Under the pieces are notes generated by a model that saw only the letters and a list, made by a program, of their open reading frames with translations, made no database searches and was not told the origin of the DNA. From NCBI RefSeq assembly GCF_000224145.3, contig NC_020166.2, forward strand, positions 6,681,632 to 6,745,631: a stretch of 64,000 nucleotides of DNA, in the 5' to 3' direction. Within the stretch, counting starts at the first letter, position 1. The number at the start of each line of letters is the position of its first letter. A program made the position numbers and the translations under genes. Below are positions 24,973 to 34,998 of the stretch, one piece after another. The stretch comes from Ciona intestinalis (taxonomy: Eukaryota > Chordata > Ascidiacea > Phlebobranchia > Cionidae).

Positions 24973-26346
24973 ATGAGGTATAAAAATAATGATTTATTCG
25001 TTGTTTTCAGCTTAATTTTGCCATATTTTGAGAGAAATTAATATAAATTGATCATAAAACAACATCTCCCGATTATATTATCGAGTATTTTTCTAATTGA
25101 AATAATGGAAAGTTGAACCAACGTAAATCCGCCTCGTAAAAGTAAATTAAGCATGAGTAGCAATGAACTAAGCTTAACAACATTGTTTTTACAGTACTCT
25201 GCGGCTGCAGAAGAGGCTGGCCGCCACTGTTATGAAATGTGGCAAAAACAAGATCTGGTTGGATCCTAACGAATCTTCAATGATCTCGAACGCCAATTCC
25301 AGTGAGCATTCTGCATTCTTAGTTTGTTGTGTCATTCATGGTCACTGCAGCAGTTGATGGTCACTGCAGTTGAAATAGCATTTAACTTTTATAAACCCCT
25401 GTAATATAGTTAAATTTGTAATACCTGCAGCAGTTTTTTGCTGTTGGGCCTGGCTGTCAGCTTGCCGTTAGTCCTGTCTGTTGATTTAAATAAGCTTTGT
25501 TCTTGGGACCGTAGATATAAATGAAAAAATTTAATACGCAGTATTGTGGACATAAATTACAGTATAGCATGTTGTTAAATATATTATAAACTTTTTTTTA
25601 ACAGGGCAGAATGTTAGAAAGCTAATCAAGGATGGTTTGATTATCCGTAAACCGGTCGCCGTTCATTCTCGTGCTCGTGTAAGAAAAAATACAATCGCGA
25701 GAAGGAAAGGTCGTCACACTGGACGAGGTATGCATATTAAAGAAACTGTGCTGTTTGAGTGTTAGAATTAAGAGGGTGCTGTTGATCACTAAATTCTGTA
25801 GCTAGAGGGGTAACCTATATCCACATATGTATGTTCATGTCGTCATTTTTATGTTTTTGTACACAGGTAAGCGAAAGGGTACAGCAAATGCCCGTATGCC
25901 TGAGAAAGTGGTATGGATCCGCCGTATGAGAGTCCTCCGAAGATTGCTTCGTAAATATCGGGAATCTAAAAAGATTGATAAGCACATGTACCATACTCTC
26001 TACCTGAAAGCAAAGGGTAACGGATTCAAAAACAAACGTATCCTTATGGAGCATATCCACAAACAAAAGGCAAAGCAATCTCGTGCCAAGATGTTCTCGT
26101 AAGTCAGCTGTATATTTGTAAAACAAAATGGTTTAAAATTAAAGTGTGATCTTAAGGTTAATTATTGAAATATTGACTTACCTTTCAGTAATACTAATTT
26201 CATTTTGTCTGTACAGCGATCAAGCAAGTGCACGTCGTCTTAAGAACAAGGAAGGCCGAAGACGTCGTGAAGAGAGAATCGCTCTCAAGAAGAAAGAGAT
26301 GCTCTCTGCGCTTGCAAAGGAGGACGAAGCAACCAAGAAAGAGTAA
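24973..26346 (+). CDS. RPL19: ribosomal protein L19 (eL19)
   Basis: Five exons: 24973-24977, 25195-25301, 25605-25727, 25867-26098, 26217-26346, giving 198 aa (human RPL19 has 196). The first exon carries only ATG AG, a layout typical of ribosomal protein genes. Diagnostic segments are [45 protein letters not shown] and [17 protein letters not shown]. The C-terminal third is a long basic helix ending in KEDEATKKE. Structural protein of the 60S subunit. The gene is compact, with introns of 120-310 bp. Confidence 0.98.
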
Positions 26347-26795
26347 ATTCCATTTTTCGATTGGAAATAAAACAAAAAATCAAAGAAGTTGAATAAGTGA
26401 ACAATGCAACGAAAATATATTTTAATGCGTAACAGTGATCAATAATGCACGGGGTAACGAGCTTTTTGTACAGTTTGCAGAACCATAGATTTAGGTAGGC
26501 ACAGATTAAATGTCTCCATGCATAAACCTGTAGTTTCAGGTATCAGGAGAAAAAAGGTTAATTAGCCTAACATGAACACCAGCAATGTAAAACAGTCTTA
26601 ATAAACATACAACTGTTCATTCGAGCTTCCCACTGGCATGCGACTTTCTGTATAGAAACTTAAATTGCAATGTATATATCAACATAAAGTGGTGTACATA
26701 ACAGACCAATGGTACTACACAACCTATTGAATGGTTAATTTAAAGCAGCAAATTTCAAGTCTTGTATCTTTAATTTCAGAACGAGGTCTTTATTT
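26347..26795. other. convergent 3' region of RPL19 and Lunapark
   Basis: RPL19 poly(A) signal AATAAA lies about 20 bp after its stop. The remainder is 3' UTR/spacer, with no exon or repeat recognised. Confidence 0.5.
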
Positions 26796-29700
26796 TTATT
26801 CTGTGGCAGGTATTTCTTTTAATGAAGGTGCCTTTTCTTCAATTAAAGGTTCCTCAGCCTTATCTTCACTTTTTGTTTCTAACTCAAGCTTTGTAGGTTC
26901 TTCAGTGTTTTCAGATACATTTACTGGTGACTCAACTGGATCTGGTAACACTGCAGCATCACCTGTTACAGAAAAACATTAATTTCAGTCTTCCCTTAAA
27001 AAAACATAAAATAAGAGTAAGAGACAAAATATTTATAGCATAAATTAGTTAGAAATCAGATAGCCTATTTTAATACTTGAATTCTAATACAAAACAATAA
27101 AAAATGTTGCTGGATAGGAACAATTCTACTGGTATGCTCATATAAAAACTTCACCATTTTCTGAAGATTTTGATGATGGTGGGGGTGACATGTCATTCCC
27201 ACTGTCACGGTCCATTGGTTTCGGTGTACCAGGGTTTTGCTTGGGTGTGACATGAGATGGCAAACGTGGGGCATTTGGTCTTTGCTTACGACTTGGGTTA
27301 AAAAATCGACAGTAGGCGCAACGATATTCTGGAAAAATTAAGGATACAACCTAATTGTACAGGATTTAACATAATACGTTTAAAGACTAGTGAGATAGAA
27401 ATATATATATTCTATCTGGGCGAGATTCTGTTGTGTAACACGCCATGGAATATAAGATTTGGGCCATTGCTTCAACGTCCTGAGTCTACACTTCACTAAA
27501 TGTTTGAAGCCTGCTGCTTTGCTGAAGGTAGACAACATTTAACTACACAAAAGAGTGTATGGTAGAGTGGGGAAAGATGGGACACCTACTCATTCTATTT
27601 TCTCGTGCCATTTGGTAGTAAACAAGGAACATTTAAAGAATTATAAATGTATTCTCACAATTCCCACAGATCGCTGTTAATTATTTAAAACACGATCAGG
27701 AGATTTGGATACTGTGTGATAAAGGTGTCCCATCTTCCCCCAGCCTACTATAAGTTTTAAACCATTGTTATAAAAAAAGGTACTAAGCTAGTTGTTAATT
27801 AGCATAGAACTAATGCTTCTCTTTTACAAGTTTGCATGTTAGTTCATACATAAAGCCAAATAATGTAAAGTTGTTTACCAATGTATTCAAACTCTTCCTT
27901 GAGTGCCATGCCATTATGAGAGTAACAGTTCCTGCAGATTAGCGCGTATCTGTAAAATACATTAGCACATACTGAACTTAACCTGTCAACAAAATCAACA
28001 CTTAGCATACACCCACCTATTGCTTGGTCCATCACCAACAAAATACTCCACAATTTTTTCCATAGACGAGCGATTCTGTTGTATAAGGGGACGCGGTAAT
28101 GTAGCAACCGGTGGCAAGGATCCTGGAAGTTATAAAACTCAATATAAAATATAAAAATGCATGACAAATTTAGGTAGATATTGTAATACCACCAACCAGC
28201 GCGTAACTTATATATATATAAAAGTAATGCCTCTTTATTTTTGGCTGGCTTTGATTTTTTGCATGTTATTTCGAATTGTTAAACTGCTACAACTGTATTA
28301 TTATAACTGCCATTTTTTGTAATCTATTTAAGTGTAAACTAACATTTGTTAGATGTATACAAGGGTAGAGTTTAAACTTTAAATTAAAGCAGATATATAG
28401 TAGGGTGGGGGAAGATGGGCCCCCATTAGCTTATAATCTCCAAATATCTTGAACGTGTTTTAAATGTTCTATTGTCGTGACTCATGAGGATACGGTTTTG
28501 TATTTCTTTGAATGTTCTTTGTTTACTACAAAATGGGACAAAGAAATAGAATCAAAAGGTGTCCCACCTCCCCCCTATGTACCATATATATAATATGCTT
28601 GCTTTGTTGTTTGGCCACAATCTCTCCACTAACTTAAGTAACATTATTAGTATTACCTCTCATATTTCCATTCATTGGGGTCATGTTTGAATTTACGGGC
28701 CCCCGCATAGGGGTTGTTGCTGGGGTTCCTGAGAAACCTGGGGTATTTGGAGCTGCAGGGGTGGGCATGGGCGCGCCTCTTCTTCGTAATTCTGTTAAAA
28801 TAAAACAGAAAAATGACAAATATTTTTAAAACATTGATATATTATATATAGGGCTGTAACATGTTAAAATAAATAAAATGCATAAGCCACTTATCAGTTC
28901 ACAAAAACAACATACATACACTAAATAAAATTTTCTTCTTTTTAAACTAAACAATCAGCATTTAAAATTTTACACAAAATATTAATACTATTTTATTAAT
29001 TGTAATGTGCTGGCACCTGTTCCTGGGGTAGTGGGGGATGGTGTGGGGTTCTCTCTTCTTTGTCGTTCCTCCTCCAACTTCTTCTTTGTTTCCGGATCAA
29101 ATCTTTCCAAGATTTCTTTCGCTTTCTTGTAAGTTTCCGTCTCCATTACATTTTCAAGCTACAGTGCAAGTTAGATCCGGTTTGAACCAGTTTATTTTGG
29201 ATGAGATTTTGTGGAAAAGTTGTGTACATAATAATACTGTTGTTTGAAGAAAGCAATAGCAGAAGATATTTACTATTTGTATAACTTATTTTGTAAAAAG
29301 GTTCTAAAATTGTAACTTGTGACATTCTGTATTAGTTAGTTGAATGAATGAAATTATCTAGTTACACTAGACTAGAGACTCTACTTAACACTATACTAGT
29401 TATAGCAATGGAATATAGACAGCCATAACCCATTGTTATAACAGATAAACCAAGCTACAAAATAACAATGATTATTTTAGTGCAATAGTTTTATCACTTC
29501 ACAGCAGTTACAGTGAAAGAGAGAAATTTAAAAACCTTCAACCAACTCACAATTTCTTTTCTTTCGTCACGTAATGCTTGGAGTTCAAGTTCTAATCAAG
29601 AGAAACCAAATTAAGATATAAATAATGCAAAGATGGCAAGTAATTTACCATTTCTTGAGATTTTTCGTACAAACCACCAGTGAAGGAACCGCTTTAGGAA

Positions 29701-31027
29701 ATATATTCTGAAACAAAAAACAAGATTTCTTATTTTTAATCCCACACAGAGACAAGGGTTTCAAATTTGGCTTTGATTTTTTGCATGTCTTTTATAAATG
29801 TCAAATTGCTATAAAAATTTTTTAACTGTCACTTTTTGTAAAGCAATCTATTTTTAAAGAGTAAACTAACATTTGTTAGAAGTATACAAGGGTGGAGTAC
29901 GGAGTTTAAAACATAACATTTTGAAATTACATTTTGCCTTCATTTTTTCCAACACTTACATGAAAGGAAAGCATAACAAAGGTAGAAGTTGCAGACATCT
30001 ATGTTGCCACGTTGTAGGTGTAATTAGGAAGTACAGTGACACACATGCAACAATGTACAGAAGAACAGAGTACAGAATTAAATTTCCAATCACCTGCAGT
30101 AATAATTCATCATCAAAAATATTAAATATAAATTGTGGACATTTTACTTGTTCTGAATAGTGTTAGACATTCCCAGCACAGGTTATATGCAAATGGTAAG
30201 TACTACCTTAAATCTCACAACCACAAATGTATCTCAATTTCTCAAATGTCACAAATGAATCTCAAATGTCACATCTCAATTTCAAATATAATCCCATATC
30301 ATATACACAACCACAATTTAATATACTGGTTAATGAAATTGTTCGCTTTTTAAAAACAAGTTGAATAGTAATAGCCTACTTAGCAAGTTGAATCAGGTAA
30401 GCTAGGAAGCGCAAAGAAAAAAGTAATTTTATTATTTTAATTAAAATTTCCCACATTTATTACATAATTCTAACCTGACTACCTAATGCAATGATTAGTT
30501 AGTGACGATCATTTATCCATAATACAAACTAAAGACGCTTACTTTACTTCGAAGTTCCTGGTTTGATTTACGAAACTTCTCAAGTTGTGAAATACTTTTA
30601 TCGATGTCTTCTAACACTTCGGTTGTGGTTTTCGATTTCTGTAATACGTTTTATTTAATTTCTACAAAAAACATTTGTTTTCACAGTGTTATTTAAATTC
30701 TATAATAAACGTTTGTTTACTATAGATTTATTTAAATCCTGCAGGGAATTTGTTTATTACAGTTTGGTGAGGTTATATTATATGATCTTGGACTGCCATA
30801 AGTCACAAAATGTTAGTTGTTACTATACAGTTATTGTTATTTAGTAAAGCAACAGCCTAAACTGAAAATTAAAAAAAAGGTCCAATCCAATTCGTTCATA
30901 AACCTTAAAAATAAAGGTCAATTATACAAGAGTTAAAACAGACCTAGATATATGTAATGTATAACTTTATTACAACAACTTAAAAGTAATAAAATTTCAC
31001 CTTCCATCTTGACAATAAGGAACCCAT
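26796..31027 (-). CDS. LNPK: Lunapark, ER three-way-junction protein
   Basis: Eleven exons give 383 aa: 31027-31001, 30638-30543, 30093-29960, 29707-29649, 29591-29551, 29158-29017, 28791-28657, 28122-28017, 27949-27879, 27328-27155, 26962-26796. It starts MGSLLSRWK (myristoylation-type Gly2), then a coiled-coil (TTEVLEDIDKSISQLEKF), two membrane segments in exons 3-4 (LILYSVLLYIVACVSLYFL and the following PFIIYFL region), a second coiled-coil with KEILERFDPETKKK, a Pro/Thr-rich linker, and the Lunapark zinc finger CRNC...HNGMALKEEFEYI...CAYC with FNPSRKQRPNAPRLP after it. The C-terminal tail is acidic. The family stabilises three-way junctions of tubular ER and the zinc finger mediates dimerisation. 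Introns carry two MITEs and a pair of related repeats. Confidence 0.96.
27559..27750 (+). mobile_element. short MITE, copy 1 (Lunapark intron)
   Basis: About 190 bp with imperfect inverted ends (GGGGAAAGATGGGACAC and GTGTCCCATCTTCCCCC). The interior is shared with copies at 28398 (inverted) and 40634. No coding capacity. Confidence 0.75.
28246..28377 (+). repeat. intronic repeat, copy 1
   Basis: Begins GGCTTTGATTTTTTGCATG and ends near ACATTTGTTAGATGTATACA. A related copy in the same orientation lies at 29768-29908 in another intron of the same gene. Family not recognised. Confidence 0.65.
28398..28582 (-). mobile_element. short MITE, copy 2 (Lunapark intron)
   Basis: Same element as 27559-27750 in the opposite orientation, with ends GGGTGGGGGAAGATGGGC and GTCCCACCTCCCCCC. 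Confidence 0.75.
29768..29908 (+). repeat. intronic repeat, copy 2
   Basis: Diverged partner of 28246-28377: shares GGCTTTGATTTTTTGCATG, a CACTTTTTGTAA core and the ending AAACTAACATTTGTTAGA. Confidence 0.65.
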
Positions 31028-31358
31028 TATTGATTTTCAATGTTTCACTTTCACTTAACCATATTAATATTAATAAATACCAATCTGTAAGAAAGAAGTT
31101 GTAAATCTTTTAAAGCTGGATAATCATCCAAATATATTTACTCAACCATGTGAAATAATTTCCTGAGTAAATATTTAAAAAATAGGCTGTATTTGTACAA
31201 CAATTTATGAATACGGCTACAAATTCCTTTACAAAAACATTCAATATGCTTATCTAATTAATAGGCATGATTTAATGATTGAATTGATAAAATTTTTTAT
31301 TGTTAATTAAACTCGCTATAAAGAAAATAAATTTATTATCTTATTAACTTCCATTACT
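31028..31358. other. spacer between DCPS stop and Lunapark start
   Basis: AT-rich, 331 bp. Same-strand neighbours, but the gap is larger than usual for a tunicate operon. No TATA box picked out. Confidence 0.4.
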
Positions 31359-32360
31359 TTAGTTTAAAGCCTTATTTGCTTTCGCAAACTCTGTGAACAA
31401 GAAATTATTTTCTTGCAGTACAAACGTGAAGGTTTTGTTTTGATAATAATCTCCAGTTAGTTTAAGATTTTCAATGACATCAGAAAGTAGATGAGCTCTT
31501 AAAGCTTCAGTTCCTGGTAAATCCAATTCAATATGATTTATATGAACATGAAGGTGGTAGTAAGATGGCTGGTAATGAAAATAAACTCTCAGCTCATTAG
31601 CGGGAATTTTGAACAACTTTTCAATCACCTCTAAGCCTTTGGTTTGTATATTTTCCAACAGTGGTATATGCTCAGCTGTTAAGTCCCTGATAGATTTTAA
31701 GCCACGTTTGTGTGGCAATGCCATAACATAGAGAGATTTAACGTCACTTCGGTCCCATTTCATATCAGGCATTAACATAAACCCCGTGTTTTTATTATCA
31801 TCTTCAAACAAAACTCTTTCTGTCTCTGCCTTGTGTTCAAGTATGTTAAACACCCATTGTAAATTAAAGACATTTGATGCGATCTGTTTTTCTAAAAAAG
31901 GCATTGTAATGTTGAGATAATCTTCTTTTGTTTCTCGAACAACTGTTAACTTTTGTTTCATGTATTTACGAATGTGTTTTTCAGCGGCTGGACAAATAAT
32001 TGTTGCTTTAATATCCGAAACTAATGGTGGTGGATACGCAGTATAAGTGGAATAAATATCGTTTTCCAAGTCAACAGTTAATTTGGTTTGGCTACTTAGT
32101 ATTTCCTGCAATTGGCTTTGGTTGAAAGGCTTCTTCTCCAATAATATAACAGCATCATCGGCAGTCTGTTCACTTTTAGCTGAAGCAATTCTGCCATGAA
32201 CAAAAATGGCCTTCTGACTCGTCTTATCGTTCAATACAGATACAAGTTCAACGCCCGATAAGCTCTTTCGGGAAGCTGTTGCGTCACCGTTGGAACTTTC
32301 GGACAATTTCAAACGCTTTGTAGATGTGCTGGACGACCCATCAGTGCTGCTTGCATTCAT
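31359..32360 (-). CDS. DCPS: scavenger mRNA-decapping enzyme DcpS (HIT family)
   Basis: Single open frame of 333 aa (human DCPS 337 aa), intronless here although its neighbours are exon-rich. The histidine triad is SYYHLHVHINHIELD with histidines at about 269, 271 and 273, matching the catalytic site near His277 of the human enzyme. Other family marks: MKWDRSDVKSLYVMALPH and GLKSIRDLTAEHIPLL. The N-terminal 40 residues are Ser/Thr-rich with a basic KRLKL patch. The enzyme hydrolyses m7GpppN cap remnants after 3'-to-5' mRNA decay, releasing m7GMP. Upstream frame context supports the ATG at 32360. Confidence 0.96.
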   Translation of the reverse strand: MNASSTDGSSSTSTKRLKLSESSNGDATASRKSLSGVELVSVLNDKTSQKAIFVHGRIASAKSEQTADDAVILLEKKPFNQSQLQEILSSQTKLTVDLENDIYSTYTAYPPPLVSDIKATIICPAAEKHIRKYMKQKLTVVRETKEDYLNITMPFLEKQIASNVFNLQWVFNILEHKAETERVLFEDDNKNTGFMLMPDMKWDRSDVKSLYVMALPHKRGLKSIRDLTAEHIPLLENIQTKGLEVIEKLFKIPANELRVYFHYQPSYYHLHVHINHIELDLPGTEALRAHLLSDVIENLKLTGDYYQNKTFTFVLQENNFLFTEFAKANKALN

Positions 32361-32852
32361 ATTACTAAATAACTTTGTTATAACTTTCTAAAAAACAAAA
32401 CCAGCTGAGTAGATTATACAAAAACAGATAATGACGTTATCGTTCAAAACACTACACGTATCACATTACTGTTGAGCGACTGACGCTCTGTTTACATCTA
32501 CGTAATGTACGCATAGACATTACGCAAGTAATAAAATAGTGCTTCCCGCGAATTTACTATGCGTTCATCTACAACACAAAGATCACTGTCCCTTTCAAAT
32601 GCAAACATTAACACCCCTGTTTACGATACTTCGAGTCTTGGACAGTTTGTAACAAATTGACACTACGAAAAATGACGTCACGTGCAGACGAACAGCTTAC
32701 CTTTCGACGTCATGCAGGATTGTACGTCACAAATGTACTGGGTTTGAGACTTAGCGCTTACACAAAAAAATATTTTCTTACTTTATTCCAAAAATGAAAA
32801 CTTTAAATGCTTTTGTGATTCTAATATTAACAATAATTAAACCACAGTTTGT
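32361..32852. other. DCPS upstream region
   Basis: Richer in CG dinucleotides than the flanks, consistent with a housekeeping promoter. No further gene or repeat recognised before the SINE at 32853. Confidence 0.4.
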
Positions 32853-33165
32853 CCGGCGCCGTGGTATAGTGGTTAGCGCGCCTACCAGTAACCCAGAGGT
32901 AATGGGTTCAAGGCTCGACGCTGCTACTATTGTGGGCGTATGTGTCCTTGGGCAAGACATTTAACGGCAATTGCTCCAACTCAATGGTCCCTAATGGGTT
33001 GTCTAAAATATCAGACATATATAAAAAAATCCAAAAAAATAATTACCCACAAAGTAACATACATGATAGCTCCTAAGATGGCCCGAGGTGTTAAACCCGT
33101 GTGATAACGACTGTCGTTTTCCGGCCACGCAAGGATAAAGTAAGCTACATTCATTCACATTCACA
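32853..33165 (+). mobile_element. tRNA-derived SINE, near full length
   Basis: The head GGCGCCGTGGTATAGTGGTT with TTAGCGCGCC is an A-box-type tRNA start, and TAATGGGTTCAAGGCTCG is the B-box region. The body contains CTTGGGCAAGACATTTAACG and CTAATGGGTTGTC; the tail is CCGGCCACGCAAGGATAAAG with GTAAGCTACATTCATTCA. This is the best copy in the window and the reference for all others. It resembles the composite tRNA-like SINE described from Ciona (family name Cics-1, from memory). Confidence 0.85.
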
Positions 33166-33362
33166 CTACTGTAATTGTCAATAAATTATAACCTTTTCTA
33201 ATCAATTTATCAAAATGCTACAACAGTGTCTCAAAGATTAGAGGTACTAAACAACAACAAAATAAGAATAATCAAACCAAATAAAATGAAACTGCTATTT
33301 GTTCCTCAATGTTCATCAGGCTCATCTACTTTTAACGACACCAATTTCATTAATATAACATA

Positions 33363-34321
33363 TCACAGACTGAATGTATTCATGAGCAAATCACTATCAC
33401 GGTTGCTATGACTACAAATGAGATCCCATTTGTTGTCGGCATTAATATCAAGGGGAATCAACCAATCAGAATCATCGGTACAAAATGAACCAAAGTAACC
33501 TTCTCCGGTTGGAAACTGACCGTTGTTTGATAAACGAACTGTGGTTTTTCTATGAAAAGGGTTATTTATATACGCATAATTGCCTTGAAATAGTCGTAAC
33601 GTATTATTGACATTACTTTTTTACACGGTCGACACACACAATGTCGGACATTGCATCTCTGTTAAAATCACCGACAGCAATTTGACCCGATTGTACGACA
33701 CAACCGTCCAATCGTCCTCTCCATGTTGCTGTGTTTATTTCTCCATTAGAGGTCGCCAAACCAATCTCACTAAAAAAACAAATGTCAATTATACCGAGTA
33801 AAATGATTTATTTATAACTCACAAATCACCATCTTGATTTCCACACATCACATCCACGTTTCTATCTCCGTTAAAATCTCCAAAGATGAAAACAACATCG
33901 GAAGTTGCTCCGGAGCAAAGATGAGCAACACTCTTGCTCTCGTGTTCAAACAATGCAAATGCTACAAAAAATTCATATTAGCTTAATCATGGTTGATTTA
34001 ATACATATTGGTAAATACAACATTTGGTCATTTTCCATACGTGGGTTCATCGCATAGTTGCTGGAACAGCTATGAGTATTACAAGATCCTATATCCTGGC
34101 GATTTCCTGGACAGCCACTAGTAAAAGAGTCACCCCTTTTACACAATCTATACCGCACTTGGTATCCACTGTCGCAGGTATGTGTGCATGTACTCCAAGG
34201 TGCCCAATCTGTCCAAACAACTGCTGTGTGAGAACTACCACCTTGACAGGCAGGTAATAAACAAGCATGAGCTTGCATAGAATTGCCATCACACTTCCAT
34301 GATGTAGGGCAAGTGCGGTAC
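33363..34321 (-). other. second copy of last four exons of astacin gene A (probable alternate haplotype)
   Basis: Exons 34321-34041 (TSP1), 33961-33823, 33769-33617 and 33549-33363 (FG-GAP repeats) repeat the exons at 35967, 35597, 35405 and 35185 with identical lengths (281, 139, 153, 187) and few base changes. The copied block (about 32995-34506) lies left of an N gap and its partner begins right after the gap, so an unmerged haplotype is more likely than a true duplication. One block differs: the first 11 residues of the first FG-GAP exon are AFALFEHESKS here versus PSPMFSFESKS in the other copy. Confidence 0.75.
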
Positions 34322-34506
34322 CTAAAAGTGAAGAAGAAATTAATTCCATTTTTCACTTAATGTTTAACAAAAAGTAATAAACAGCAACTTAAGCTTAAAT
34401 GTTGGTTCCTGGAAAAAAAATTTACCTGAAAAAAAAAAGAAATCAATGTAAAGGTGGCTGTACACAGTATCTGGAATTCGTTCGTTTTGTCCGGATTTCG
34501 CTGCCG

Positions 34507-34631
34507 NNNNNNNNNNNNNNNNNNNNNNNNNNNNNNNNNNNNNNNNNNNNNNNNNNNNNNNNNNNNNNNNNNNNNNNNNNNNNNNNNNNNNNNNNNNNNN
34601 NNNNNNNNNNNNNNNNNNNNNNNNNNNNNNN
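34507..34631. other. assembly gap (125 N) between overlapping contig ends
   Basis: Sequence left of the gap (32995-34506) and right of it (34632-36145) is the same region twice, so contig ends overlap instead of abutting. Confidence 0.9.
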
Positions 34632-34800
34632 ATGGTTGTCTAAAATATCAGACATATATGAAAAATCCAGAGAAATATTTACCCACAAAGTAACATACAT
34701 GATAGCTCCTAAGATGGCCCGAGGTGTTAAACCCGTGTGATAACGACTGTCGTTTTCCGGCCACGCGAGGATAAAGTAAGCTACATTCATTCACATTCAC
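34632..34800 (+). mobile_element. SINE 3' part (haplotype partner of 32853-33165)
   Basis: Begins at GGTTGTCTAAAATATCAGAC and runs to the CATTCATTCACATTC tail. Nearly identical to 33000-33165. Confidence 0.85.
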
Positions 34801-34998
34801 ACTACTGTAATTGTCAATAAATTATAACCTTTTCTAATCAATTTATCAAAATGCCACAACAGTGTCTCAAAGATTAGAGGTACTAAACAACAACAAAATA
34901 AGAATAATCAAACCAAATAAAATGAAACTGTTATTTGTTCCTCAATGTTCACAAGGCTCATCCACTTTTAACAACACCAATTTCATTAATATAACATA

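Noticed and set aside
31001-32360. DCPS-Lunapark operon
   Set aside because: The 331-bp gap is larger than typical tunicate intercistronic regions and no trans-splice evidence can be read from sequence alone.
32855-32915. tRNA gene at the SINE head (A and B boxes visible)
   Set aside because: Same sequence recurs in many diverged copies with a common 3' body and tail, and the cloverleaf is degraded; it is the tRNA-derived head of a SINE.
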